In this document: one piece after another, positions 53,711 to 62,314 of the stretch
Layout: every line of letters starts with the position of its first letter
Position numbering within the stretch: position 1 is the stretch's first letter
Translations under genes and position numbers: made by a program
The notes under the pieces: model-generated
Seen by the model: only the letters and a program-made list of their open reading frames with translations
What the model was told of the DNA's origin: nothing
Databases searched by the model: none
Assembly: GCA_030618545.1 (NCBI GenBank)
Contig: JAUXDH010000002.1
Location: forward strand, 1 to 63,260
Direction: 5' to 3'
Length of the DNA: 63,260 bases
DNA from: Chlorobiota bacterium
Lineage (GTDB): Bacteria > Bacteroidota > Bacteroidia > Bacteroidales > F082

Positions 53711-53769
53711 TATTTAGAATGCCTTCTAAATAATTTATGATATAAATCATAAAATTTAAAGTAATTTTG
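53711..53769 (+). promoter_or_regulatory. Two adjacent inverted repeats and -7 element before the copper receptor gene
   Basis: First inverted repeat: arms TATTTAGAA (53711-53719) and TTCTAAATA (53724-53732), spacer TGCC. Second: arms TTTATGAT (53734-53741) and ATCATAAA (53746-53753), spacer ATAA. Their centres are 22 bp apart, two helical turns, so dimers on both would sit on the same DNA face. TAATTTTG (53762-53769) follows as a -7 element, and the gene starts at 53798. The layout suggests a metal-responsive or other regulator binding site; the protein is unknown. Confidence 0.6.
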
Positions 53770-53797
53770 AAGTTGCTTCAAACCCACAGCAACACAG

Positions 53798-56128
53798 ATG
53801 AAAAGGGCAGTTTTTCTTTTATTGTTGGTATTAACTTTTGGAAGTACATTTTCACAGGAAATTCTAATATCCGGAAGAGTTATCGATATATCCACTCAAG
53901 CACCCCTGGAAAATGTTGAAATTCAAATTGAGGGAAGCACAAGAGGAGTGGTTACCGATGTAAATGGGCGGTTTACCTTAACAGGAATTAATGAAAAAGA
54001 GGTTACACTAATCTTCTCTTATCTGGGGTATCAAACGATCCGGCAGACATTCAAAACCATTCAGCCTGTAACTGATGTATCCATTGTACTGAATCCCAGT
54101 ATTGAGCAATTGGAGGAAGTCCAAATCATGGGGATTTCTCTGAAGAATAACGCCTTCAGAACGGAAGATGTCGATATTAAAACGTTGCAGGGCACCAACT
54201 TACAAGACGTGGGTTACCTGCTGCGGCAGCTACCAAATGTGAACGGAGTCAGGAAAGGGGCAATGGGTATTGATCCTGTTATCCGCGGCTTCAAATATTC
54301 TCAACTTGACGTTCAGGTAAATGGTGGAACCCGCATAGAAGGCGGATGCCCTAATCGAATGGACCCGGCAACAGCCCACATAGATATGAACGACATCAAG
54401 GAGATGAAAATATTAAAAGGGCCATTTGCCCTTAAATACGGAGTGAATTTCGGAGGGATCATTGACATGACTACCTATAAGCCGGTATTTTATGAAAAAT
54501 ACCAGACCCATGTCAACGCGCTGCTTGGTGGTCAAACTAACCATTCCGGATTTAAAACCAGTGTCGGTGTTCATGGAGCTAACCAGTTTGTGACCTACAA
54601 CCTTAGCGGCAATTGGAAAAAGTACGGTGATTACAAGGCCGGTAATGGGGACTGGGTGCTTTCCTCGCTCGAACAGCAATCTTATTCAGGAAGCCTTGGA
54701 TTTAAGATTGCAAAGCAGCATGTTGTTTATGCCAGTGCAGATATCTCACAGGGAGCGAATGTCGATTTCCCAACATTACCAATGGATGAACGCAAAGATG
54801 ACACTAAAATCTTCAGCCTGAACTACCTGGCGTCGAACATTGGTAAATCCATCAATTTTATGCGTTTCAAAGCTTACCTGTCGGATGTAAACCATGAAAT
54901 GGATAATAAAAACAGGCCTTTTTCCGATACGGTAGTGGCCGTTTCAAATATTCATGCCAGGAATACAGGTGGTAAGTTTGGCATTAATTTGAATGTTGGA
55001 GGCGCCATAATGGAAGTAGGTGGAGATTTTGAAAGCATTAGCAAAGATGGGGAACGGATAAAAAGTATGATCATGCAGCCCAATCTTCCAGAAAAGTTCG
55101 AAGACCTCTGGAACAATGCACATATCGATAACCTCGGCGTTTTTGCTGAATATCAGAAACTCGGCCAACAGATTGACTGGATTGTTTCTGCCCGTCTTGA
55201 TTTAAATTCGGCTAAATCCGATCCTCTGTTTCGCTCATCAATGAATGGTGATGTGGTTTATGCAAATGAAGATACGCGGAGCCAATACACCAATATCAGT
55301 TTTAGCGGAGGCATCACCTGGCATATCAGTGGAAAAAGCAAGCTCATTGCATCCCTGGGAAGAGGGGTTCGCAGCCCTGATATGACCGAAAGATTCATCA
55401 TCTTATTGCCTGTTGGCTACGACAGTTACGATTACCTGGGCAACCCACAATTAAAACCTGAGGCAAATCACGAGTTCGATTTGGGTTACCGGTTCAATGA
55501 TGAGAAAGCGGGCAGCCTGGAAGTATCTTCCTTCTTCTCTTATGTCACCAATTACATAACGGGTGAGAAAGTACCGCCCTCGGAAGTTAAACCGCAAACC
55601 AAAGGTGTTCTGGGTGTGAAAAGGTTTGTCAACGTAGATCAGGCCTTTCTTACCGGTTTTGAGTTATCTTACCTTACTTCACCAAAATATCAGTGGATGA
55701 TAAAATTCAATGCGGCCTACACAATGGGGTGGAATCCTGAAGTAAATATAACTCAAATAGCAGATGGTATTGTCATAGAGAAAACAATCAATAATGATCC
55801 ATTGCCTGAAATTCCACCGTTTGAAATGAATATTGGTTTTGGATGGCGGTTTTTCAATAACAGGTTTATCCCGGAACTGTCCTTGCGTTATGCCGCAGCC
55901 CAAAACAGGATCTCTGAAGTTTATGGCGAGCAATCGACACCTTCCTTTACTCTTCTCAACTTCAATATTTATTATCAATTCAACAAATATTTAAGTCTCT
56001 ATGCAGGTGTCAAAAACATTTTCAACACAGCCTATTATGAGCATTTAAACAGAAGGATAATAGGCACAAAGCAGCCCCTTTACGAGCCAGGGCGTGTATT
56101 TTATGCTAACCTGATTTTTAACCTTTAA
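53798..56128 (+). CDS. TonB-dependent copper receptor, OprC-like
   Basis: A 776-residue outer-membrane receptor. It has a signal peptide (ending TFSQ, about residue 20), a carboxypeptidase-regulatory-like domain (about 22-100), a plug domain (about 115-230) and a beta-barrel ending in a C-terminal Phe-rich strand (YANLIFNL). The plug carries GGCPNRMDPATAHI: Cys184 and Met188 form the CxxxM pair used for Cu binding by Pseudomonas OprC. The barrel carries NHEMDN with His366 and Met368, the HxM pair. The Cys-to-His distance is 182 residues here and 180 in OprC (Cys143, His323, as I recall). The following genes (MmpS-like, MbnP, MbnH) support a copper role. Confidence 0.88.
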   Translation: MKRAVFLLLLVLTFGSTFSQEILISGRVIDISTQAPLENVEIQIEGSTRGVVTDVNGRFTLTGINEKEVTLIFSYLGYQTIRQTFKTIQPVTDVSIVLNPSIEQLEEVQIMGISLKNNAFRTEDVDIKTLQGTNLQDVGYLLRQLPNVNGVRKGAMGIDPVIRGFKYSQLDVQVNGGTRIEGGCPNRMDPATAHIDMNDIKEMKILKGPFALKYGVNFGGIIDMTTYKPVFYEKYQTHVNALLGGQTNHSGFKTSVGVHGANQFVTYNLSGNWKKYGDYKAGNGDWVLSSLEQQSYSGSLGFKIAKQHVVYASADISQGANVDFPTLPMDERKDDTKIFSLNYLASNIGKSINFMRFKAYLSDVNHEMDNKNRPFSDTVVAVSNIHARNTGGKFGINLNVGGAIMEVGGDFESISKDGERIKSMIMQPNLPEKFEDLWNNAHIDNLGVFAEYQKLGQQIDWIVSARLDLNSAKSDPLFRSSMNGDVVYANEDTRSQYTNISFSGGITWHISGKSKLIASLGRGVRSPDMTERFIILLPVGYDSYDYLGNPQLKPEANHEFDLGYRFNDEKAGSLEVSSFFSYVTNYITGEKVPPSEVKPQTKGVLGVKRFVNVDQAFLTGFELSYLTSPKYQWMIKFNAAYTMGWNPEVNITQIADGIVIEKTINNDPLPEIPPFEMNIGFGWRFFNNRFIPELSLRYAAAQNRISEVYGEQSTPSFTLLNFNIYYQFNKYLSLYAGVKNIFNTAYYEHLNRRIIGTKQPLYEPGRVFYANLIFNL

Positions 56129-56139
56129 GCCCAGTGAAA

Positions 56140-56499
56140 ATGAAAACATTTGGCATACTCTTTGGAGTCGTTCTTTTTATGCTGGCGTCATGTACTAAAA
56201 ACAGCCAGGTTAAAGTTACTTATGAAACCACCGATGCCATTTCAGATTACACGCTGAATTACCTTGATAAAGGCAACATGATGGAAACAACAGTTACCCC
56301 ACAAAGCAGTCAGGATAAGTGGACACTCAGCTTTACCGGTGAAGAAGGCGATATTGTATATGTTTCCGGAAAGTACAGCGACCCCAATTCTGGCCTGAAG
56401 ATCATGATAAAAGTTGACGGTAAGATATACAAGCAAGCCTCAAACGAGGGAGATACCTTGAGTTATTTGACGGTGAGCGGGGTGGTGCCGTATCGATAG
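56140..56499 (+). CDS. MmpS-like lipoprotein of unknown function
   Basis: A 119-residue lipoprotein (lipobox MLASC, Cys18) predicted to be all beta strands: VKVTYETTDAISDYTLNYLDKG, KWTLSFTGEEGDIVYVSGKY, GLKIMIKVDGKIYKQASNEGD. This strand pattern resembles MmpS-type transport accessory proteins. It follows the copper receptor after 11 bases, so it is probably co-transcribed and may help the receptor or the periplasmic partner. A GTG six bases upstream is also in frame. Confidence 0.6.
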   Translation: MKTFGILFGVVLFMLASCTKNSQVKVTYETTDAISDYTLNYLDKGNMMETTVTPQSSQDKWTLSFTGEEGDIVYVSGKYSDPNSGLKIMIKVDGKIYKQASNEGDTLSYLTVSGVVPYR

Positions 56500-56504
56500 T
56501 TAAT

Positions 56505-56548
56505 AGTTAATTGCCTGCCCGTCCGTAGCAAAGCGAAGGCGGGGTCGT
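56505..56548. repeat. Composite palindromic element (CCTGCCCGTC...GGCGGGGTCGTTGG)
   Basis: TTGCCTGCCCGTCCG, then GCGAAGGCGGGGTCGTTGG. It matches 6126-6160 and, inverted, 14406-14440. The halves form an imperfect hairpin. It lies between the MmpS-like and MbnP genes, inside an otherwise tight gene cluster, and no gene crosses it. Confidence 0.75.
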
Positions 56549-56666
56549 TGGTTTTGTGGTGACAAGGAATTATAAAAGTAAAGCGGTTATGAAAAGCCCA
56601 GTATCATCAGTTACCCGTCCCGATCGCTATCGGGATCAGGTCGGGTTTGATAAAAATTACGGGTTC

Positions 56667-57458
56667 ATGAAAGAGTTTAGAATATTCACATTACTGTTAA
56701 TCGTTACAATCCTGGGCTACAGTTCTTGCAAAACCACTAAAGAAGAAACTGAAGACCAATATGGCAAAATCAGGATCCACTTTGAACACAGGGTGGATAA
56801 TCAATCCCTAGTGACTGACCAGATGATTTATGAAAACGCTGCCGGTAACAAATACCTCGTTAACGAAATCCAGTATTTCATATCTGATGTAACGCTTTAC
56901 AAAAACGGAAATACCCACCTGCTTGATGCCTGGGATGATATCCATTATGTGGATACCGATATTGAATCAACCCGGACCTTTGCAATAAGGGATGAAATTC
57001 CATTAGGACACTATGACAAAATCAGTTTCACTTTTGGAATCAACGAAGTAAAGAACCAGTCGCTTATGTTTGTCAACCCCCCTGAATCACTGATGTTCTG
57101 GCCCGAACTTCTGGGAGGTGGTTACCATTACATGAAACTGAACGGCAAATGGCTGGATACCCTCGACCAGATTTCCCCGTTTAACTTCCACCTTGGCATT
57201 GGCCAGATTTACTATTCTTTCCCTGATTCCATCTCCAGTTATGTACAAAACTATTTTGAAGTGGAATTAGTGGATTCAGGATTTGAATTACAGATTGGGG
57301 AAACGCTGGATGTGACGATGGTAATGAATGTCGAAAACTGGTTTAAATCACCACACATTTATGATCATAACGAGTGGGGTGGCGACATCATGCAAAAGCA
57401 GGATGCGATGAGATTGGGTTGCGAGAATGGGTGGAATGTGTTCACAATTGAGAAGTGA
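56667..57458 (+). CDS. MbnP-family lipoprotein
   Basis: A 263-residue lipoprotein (lipobox GYSSC, Cys21) of the MbnP family: KYLVNEIQYFISDVTLYKNG, FTFGINEVKNQSLM, and MFWPELLGGGYHYMKLNGKW in the middle. MbnP proteins are periplasmic copper-binding partners of the dihaem peroxidase MbnH, which converts a tryptophan of MbnP into kynurenine. The gene for an MbnH-type peroxidase follows after 46 bases. I chose ATG 56667 because it gives a clean lipoprotein signal; the frame is open further upstream to 56556. Several Trp residues are present (including W in MFWPELL), so a candidate for modification exists. Confidence 0.82.
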   Translation: MKEFRIFTLLLIVTILGYSSCKTTKEETEDQYGKIRIHFEHRVDNQSLVTDQMIYENAAGNKYLVNEIQYFISDVTLYKNGNTHLLDAWDDIHYVDTDIESTRTFAIRDEIPLGHYDKISFTFGINEVKNQSLMFVNPPESLMFWPELLGGGYHYMKLNGKWLDTLDQISPFNFHLGIGQIYYSFPDSISSYVQNYFEVELVDSGFELQIGETLDVTMVMNVENWFKSPHIYDHNEWGGDIMQKQDAMRLGCENGWNVFTIEK

Positions 57459-57504
57459 TAAATAATATCCGTAACCTGGAGGCTACGGGCAACGAATATT
57501 TTAA

Positions 57505-58677
57505 ATGGAAAGGAATTGTTTAAATAAAAATGGGTGCCACTTTTACGGTGCAGCATTTGTTGCGGCATTTCTTCTTGTTCTTATTTCCTGCTCTAAAAGC
57601 GATCCCGAAAGCCCATACAAGCCCGCTCCCTACTTAATAGAAATCCCTTTTGGTTTTCCAACCAATCTAAACATCCCCAGCGACAATCCCATGACGGTGG
57701 AGGGTGTTGAGCTTGGCAGGTATCTTTTCTATGACGGCAGGCTTTCCGGTCGTACACACCCTGATTCTCTGATGAGTTGTGCCAGTTGTCACAGGCAGGA
57801 AAGATCATTTGAAGCAGGAATAGACCATCCTGATTTTGAAGATGGCCATCCCCATGGTCTTTCGGGACAGAAAACCCATCACGTGATGCTTCCGCTCGTT
57901 AATCTGGTTTGGAACCACAATGGTTACGGATGGAATGGTTTTCTATATCCCGGGAACCCCAATGACAAGCTGCAGAATATTGAAGACTTTGTTCGCCTGG
58001 CTGTGGTAGCTAAAGATGAGATTGATGGAGATACAAGCAGGGTTGTAAATCTTTTACAATCTATTCCCGGCTATCCGGAATTATTTCGAAAAGCCTTCGG
58101 ATCAGAAAACATTACCTTTAATAATATTGAAAGAGCGATTGCACAGTTTATCAGGACACTGATCTCTGCCAACTCCAAATTTGACAAATACATGCAAGGT
58201 AAAGTACAGCTTTCGCAATCTGAATTGAACGGTTATGTTTTGTTTACCACCGAGGAAGGCGCTGACTGTTTTCACTGCCACGGGGGATTCGGCAATCCAT
58301 TGTTTACCACAAACCTGTTTTACAACAATGGAAAAGACACTGTTTACACCGATCCTATGGATCGTTACATGGTAACCAAAGATCCGATGGACAGAGGTGC
58401 ATTTAAGGCGACTACCCTGCGGAATATTGAAGTTCAGGGACCATTTATGCATGACGGAAGGTTCAAGACAATCGAAGAGGTGATTGTTTTTTATTCGCAT
58501 CACCTAAAATGGTCACCAGAGGTTGACCCATTGATGCACCATGTGAATAAGGGTGGTGTGCAGCTTCTTCCATTTGAAAAGGAAGACCTGTTGAATTTCA
58601 TCAGGACACTGAGGGACGATGAGTTCCTTTCCAATCCTGCATTTGGGAAGCCTGACAAATTTCCTGACGAACAATAA
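57505..58677 (+). CDS. Dihaem cytochrome c peroxidase-like lipoprotein (MbnH/MauG type)
   Basis: A 390-residue lipoprotein (LISC, Cys29) of the dihaem peroxidase/MauG family. Haem sites are CASCH (Cys92, Cys95, His96) and CFHCH (Cys255, Cys258, His259). Family segments: GVELGRYLFYDGRLS at the beginning, NLVWNHNGYGWNGF between the haems, RAIAQFIRTLISANSKFD, and GPFMHDGRFKTIEEVIVFYS near the end. In copper systems MbnH enzymes oxidise a tryptophan of MbnP; as a general peroxidase it could also remove hydrogen peroxide. It closes the gene cluster; sucC follows after 61 bp from an own promoter-like element. Confidence 0.9.
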   Translation: MERNCLNKNGCHFYGAAFVAAFLLVLISCSKSDPESPYKPAPYLIEIPFGFPTNLNIPSDNPMTVEGVELGRYLFYDGRLSGRTHPDSLMSCASCHRQERSFEAGIDHPDFEDGHPHGLSGQKTHHVMLPLVNLVWNHNGYGWNGFLYPGNPNDKLQNIEDFVRLAVVAKDEIDGDTSRVVNLLQSIPGYPELFRKAFGSENITFNNIERAIAQFIRTLISANSKFDKYMQGKVQLSQSELNGYVLFTTEEGADCFHCHGGFGNPLFTTNLFYNNGKDTVYTDPMDRYMVTKDPMDRGAFKATTLRNIEVQGPFMHDGRFKTIEEVIVFYSHHLKWSPEVDPLMHHVNKGGVQLLPFEKEDLLNFIRTLRDDEFLSNPAFGKPDKFPDEQ

Positions 58678-58738
58678 AGGATAATCGGGATAAAGTCCTA
58701 TTTTTGGGTCGTTTAATTTTTCACCAAAAAACATCTCA

Positions 58739-59929
58739 ATGAACTTACACGAATACCAGGGCAAATCCATCCTTCAGGCTTATGGAGTATCCGTTCCATT
58801 TGGAATTGTAGCATCCTCACCCGAGCAGGCTTTTGAAGCGGCCAAAACCATACAGAAACAATCCGGTTCTAAAAAGTGGGCTGTAAAAGCACAGATACAC
58901 GCCGGTGGCCGTGGTAAGGGAGGTGGAGTGAAAATTGCTAAGTCATTGGAAGAAGTCAGGGACTTTGCGGACCAAATCATTGGGATGATGCTCGTTACAC
59001 CACAGACCAGCTCTGAAGGGAAACTCGTAAGGAAAATACTTGTTGAGCAAAATATTTATTATCCCGGACCTGAAGAGGTGGAAGAATATTATGTGAGCAT
59101 CCTGCTTAATCGTGACATTGGCCGAAACATGGTGATGTATTCCCCTCGCGGTGGCATGAACATTGAACAGGTTGCAGAAGAAACTCCTGATGAGATCTTC
59201 ACGGAGGTTATTGATCCTGCTGTTGGACTTACCGGTTTCCAGGCAAGACGTATCGCATTCAACCTTGGCCTGAGTGGAACTTCTTTTAAAGAAATGGTAA
59301 AGTTTTCCGCTGCCCTCTACAAAGCTTATATTGGCGCTGATGCCAGCTTATTCGAGATTAACCCGGTAATCAAAGCAGCCGATGGGCGTGTGTACGCAGC
59401 CGACGCCAAAGTAACCATTGATAACAACGCGCTGTATCGACATAAGGACATCGCCGCCATGCGTGACCTTCACGAAGAAGATCCGCTCGAAGTGGAAGCA
59501 GGGCGTTTCGACCTCAATTATGTGAAACTTGATGGCAATGTAGGCTGCATGGTGAATGGTGCCGGATTGGCCATGGCAACAATGGACATGATTAAAATGT
59601 CGGGTGGTAATCCTGCCAATTTCCTTGATGTGGGAGGAACAGCCGACGCAAAACGTGTGGAAGAAGCATTCCGCATTATCTTAAAAGACCAGAATGTAAA
59701 AGCTATTCTGGTTAATATATTTGGCGGCATTGTCCGTTGCGACAGGGTAGCCCAGGGTGTCGTTGATGCCTACAACAACATTGGTGATATCAACGTACCG
59801 ATTATTGTGAGACTTCAGGGAACGAATGCTGAAGAAGGCAAAGAACTCATTGACAAATCCGGCTTGAAAGTTCATTCGGCGATTTTGCTGAAAGATGCTG
59901 CAGAGTTGGTAAATAAGGTTTTGGCCTGA
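58739..59929 (+). CDS. sucC: Succinyl-CoA synthetase beta subunit (ADP-forming)
   Basis: A 396-residue subunit of the citric acid cycle enzyme. An ATP-grasp domain (NLHEYQGKSILQAYGV, KAQIHAGGRGKGGGVK) is followed by a CoA-ligase domain (GNVGCMVNGAGLAMATMD, GGNPANFLDVGGTADA, IFGGIVRCD). The alpha subunit gene sucD, usually adjacent, is not present next to it; the next gene is on the other strand. TATTTTTG at 58699-58706 is a likely -7 element, giving it its own promoter. Confidence 0.96.
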   Translation: MNLHEYQGKSILQAYGVSVPFGIVASSPEQAFEAAKTIQKQSGSKKWAVKAQIHAGGRGKGGGVKIAKSLEEVRDFADQIIGMMLVTPQTSSEGKLVRKILVEQNIYYPGPEEVEEYYVSILLNRDIGRNMVMYSPRGGMNIEQVAEETPDEIFTEVIDPAVGLTGFQARRIAFNLGLSGTSFKEMVKFSAALYKAYIGADASLFEINPVIKAADGRVYAADAKVTIDNNALYRHKDIAAMRDLHEEDPLEVEAGRFDLNYVKLDGNVGCMVNGAGLAMATMDMIKMSGGNPANFLDVGGTADAKRVEEAFRIILKDQNVKAILVNIFGGIVRCDRVAQGVVDAYNNIGDINVPIIVRLQGTNAEEGKELIDKSGLKVHSAILLKDAAELVNKVLA

Positions 59930-59930
59930 A

Positions 59931-59948
59931 TAATAAGGAAACTTATTA
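59931..59948. terminator. A/T-rich hairpin between convergent genes
   Basis: Stem TAATAAG/CTTATTA (seven pairs) with a GAAA loop lies between the convergent sucC and DUF6263-like genes and includes the stop of the latter. It may act as a weak two-way terminator; no long T-tract follows. Confidence 0.35.
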
Positions 59949-60788
59949 ATTCATTTTCGAAGATTTGGTCACGATGGTACCTGAAATTGTGGCCGGAAAC
60001 TTTTGGCCGTTTTGCTCGATATCCAACTCTATATCCTGGCTGATGTTTGATTCAATCAGCCAGCCGGTTTTCATATCTATCAACATTTCTCCTTTCTGGG
60101 TGCCATTCATTTTCAGGTCCATGTTTTCAACTGTATTGCCGCTAATCGTTCCATCGATACCTATTGTGGCCTGTTTGCCGCTTACTTTCAACAAGGTGTA
60201 TTTTGCGTGGAATTTCATATTGCTCTTATCAGAAGCATAGATATCTTTTTCCCAGGATTCTCCAACACTTATTTTACCATCAGGATAGGCAGCGAATTGA
60301 GCTCCGGAATTCATGTTATTGGCAATGTCATCATTATCCGTAAGGTTGCTTAAATCCATGTTACCCATATTTCCTTTGTGATCCATTGTCATATAAAACA
60401 TCTTGTCGATCAATTTTGCAAACTCCTCTCCTACCTTAGCAGCCATAGGATTTTGTGTGGTTGCCGGATCTTCGGAATCGTAAGTGATGGTCATTCCAAA
60501 AATCCCCTGAGTCATCTTAACGCTTTTGAGCTGGTTTTCGAGGTGGATACTATCACTTGTAACCTCTTTAACATTCATCAATAATTTCATTGTCATCACC
60601 TGGTCGAGTGCCATCTGCTGGCCATTGGCTTCAAATACAATGTCCTGGTCAATGTCGATGGTATACTGGTATTGGTCACCGCTGCTGACGTTATATTTCA
60701 ATTCAACACTTTTCTGTGCCTGGATAGTCAACAAAAAACCTGGCAATAAAAAAGCCAGGACAATAAATTGCAGTTTCAAATTCTTCAT
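59946..60788 (-). CDS. Secreted DUF6263-like protein
   Basis: A 280-residue protein with signal peptide (ending IQAQ, about residue 25). The mature part looks beta-rich and begins KYNVSSGDQYQYTIDIDQDIVFEANGQ; the end is GWLIESNISQDIELDIEQNGQ. This matches the DUF6263 family in overall pattern as I recall it; function unknown. It is rich in Met, Asp and Asn in the middle (NMGNMDLSNLTDNDDIANN). It follows dnaB on the same strand after 15 bases, so it may be co-transcribed with it. Confidence 0.65.
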   Translation of the reverse strand: MKNLKLQFIVLAFLLPGFLLTIQAQKSVELKYNVSSGDQYQYTIDIDQDIVFEANGQQMALDQVMTMKLLMNVKEVTSDSIHLENQLKSVKMTQGIFGMTITYDSEDPATTQNPMAAKVGEEFAKLIDKMFYMTMDHKGNMGNMDLSNLTDNDDIANNMNSGAQFAAYPDGKISVGESWEKDIYASDKSNMKFHAKYTLLKVSGKQATIGIDGTISGNTVENMDLKMNGTQKGEMLIDMKTGWLIESNISQDIELDIEQNGQKFPATISGTIVTKSSKMN

Positions 60789-60803
60789 TTTATAGTATTT
60801 AAT

Positions 60804-62309
60804 TTAAAAAGGTTCTTCATCATCGGCCATGTCATTCATTCTAGATGAAAGCGTGGTCATGCCAGCTTTCACATCCTGAACTGAATGATCTCCTGATCCG
60901 CTTTCGAAATCTTCGAACCTGGCGAAAGTATCAATAAATTTCAATTTTACATCGCCGGTTGGGCCGTTTCTGTGTTTTGCAACGATGAGTTCAGCAAGCC
61001 TGTGGGTGGGTGTTCCATCTTCCAGCACATCGATCTTGTAATATTCAGGACGATAAATAAAAAGCACCATGTCGGCATCCTGTTCAATGGCTCCGGATTC
61101 ACGAAGGTCGGATAGTATGGGTCGCTTTGATTGTCCGGGCCTGTTTTCCACTGCCCTGCTTAATTGCGAAAGGGCCATAACGGGCACATCCAGTTCTTTG
61201 GCAAGCGCCTTTAATGACCTGGAGATATTGCTAATCTCCTGCTCACGGTTTCCCCTGCTTTCACCTCCGGTCATCAACTGAAGGTAATCAACAAATACCA
61301 TCTCAATATTGTACTGCTGCTTAAGTCTTCGGCATTTTGCCCTTAATTCAAAAATCGAGAGCGCAGGAGTGTCATCAATAAACATCTTGGCATCGATAAG
61401 GTTTGCGATCTTACTGTTAAGTTGTTGCCATTCGTGCGCGGCCAGGTCACCTTTTTTCAGCTTTTCTGATCTAAGCTCAGATTCACTGGCTATCAGCCGG
61501 GTTACCAACTGAACGGATGACATTTCAAGCGAAAATATGGCTACAGGCCGGTTGAAATCCACAGCAATATTCCTTGCAATGGTCAATGCCAGTGCAGTTT
61601 TCCCCATTGAAGGCCGGGAAGCCAGGATAATGAGATCAGACTTTTGCCAACCCGAAGTGATACGGTCAACCTCGATAAAACCTGAAGGCACGCCCCTGAG
61701 GTGAGAATCGGATTTTCTTGCCGCTTCAATATCTTCTATGGCCTGTTTTACAAGGCTGTGCATATCCTCATAACTTCTCCTCAGGTTACTTTGAGAAACT
61801 TCGAAAAGATTTTGCTCAGCCTTGTCAAGAAGATTAAATACATCAGTTGTATCCTCGTAAGCTTCTTTAATTATTTCAGAAGAAATGGAAATCAATTCAC
61901 GCTGAATATGCTTCTGAAGAACTATTCTTGCATGGTATTCCACATTTGCCGCGGAGGCGATACGGCTTGTCAGCATGGTTATGTAATATGGGCCGCCTAC
62001 TATTTCCAGCTCACCGGAATTCCTCAACGCATTTGTAACCGTTAAGATGTCCACAGGCTCCGACTCCCCAAAAAGTTTTTTTATAGCCGCATATATTCTC
62101 TGGTGACTTTCTTTGTAAAATACCTGCGGTTGAAGAATGTCGATCACTGCTGTTACAGCATCCTTTTCGAGCATCATCGCGCCGAGCACAGCTTCTTCAA
62201 GTTCAACAGCCTGAGGCTGAACTTTTCCCTGTTCGATGTATTGCTGTGTAAGTTCCGGGTTTTTTATTGGTTTTGGCTTACTCCGGGATTTGGCGGCGGC
62301 ATTTTCCAT
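60804..62309 (-). CDS. dnaB: Replicative DNA helicase DnaB
   Basis: A 501-residue hexameric helicase of the replication fork. N-terminal domain (about 30-180: LEEAVLGAMMLEKDAV, VTNALRNSGELE) and RecA-like C-terminal domain with Walker A SRPSMGKTALAL (Lys237), Walker B MVFVDYLQLM and the H3/H4 region MVLFIYRPEYY. Length is normal for Bacteroidota. The start is ATG 62309; a TATTTTTG element (minus strand, 62322-62315) ends just five bases upstream, so the message may be nearly leaderless. Confidence 0.96.
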   Translation of the reverse strand: MENAAAKSRSKPKPIKNPELTQQYIEQGKVQPQAVELEEAVLGAMMLEKDAVTAVIDILQPQVFYKESHQRIYAAIKKLFGESEPVDILTVTNALRNSGELEIVGGPYYITMLTSRIASAANVEYHARIVLQKHIQRELISISSEIIKEAYEDTTDVFNLLDKAEQNLFEVSQSNLRRSYEDMHSLVKQAIEDIEAARKSDSHLRGVPSGFIEVDRITSGWQKSDLIILASRPSMGKTALALTIARNIAVDFNRPVAIFSLEMSSVQLVTRLIASESELRSEKLKKGDLAAHEWQQLNSKIANLIDAKMFIDDTPALSIFELRAKCRRLKQQYNIEMVFVDYLQLMTGGESRGNREQEISNISRSLKALAKELDVPVMALSQLSRAVENRPGQSKRPILSDLRESGAIEQDADMVLFIYRPEYYKIDVLEDGTPTHRLAELIVAKHRNGPTGDVKLKFIDTFARFEDFESGSGDHSVQDVKAGMTTLSSRMNDMADDEEPF

Positions 62310-62314
62310 GCTGC

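Noticed and set aside
58739-59929. Truncated sucCD operon
   Set aside because: sucC is full length with its own promoter-like element; the missing sucD simply may lie elsewhere, as found in several Bacteroidota.
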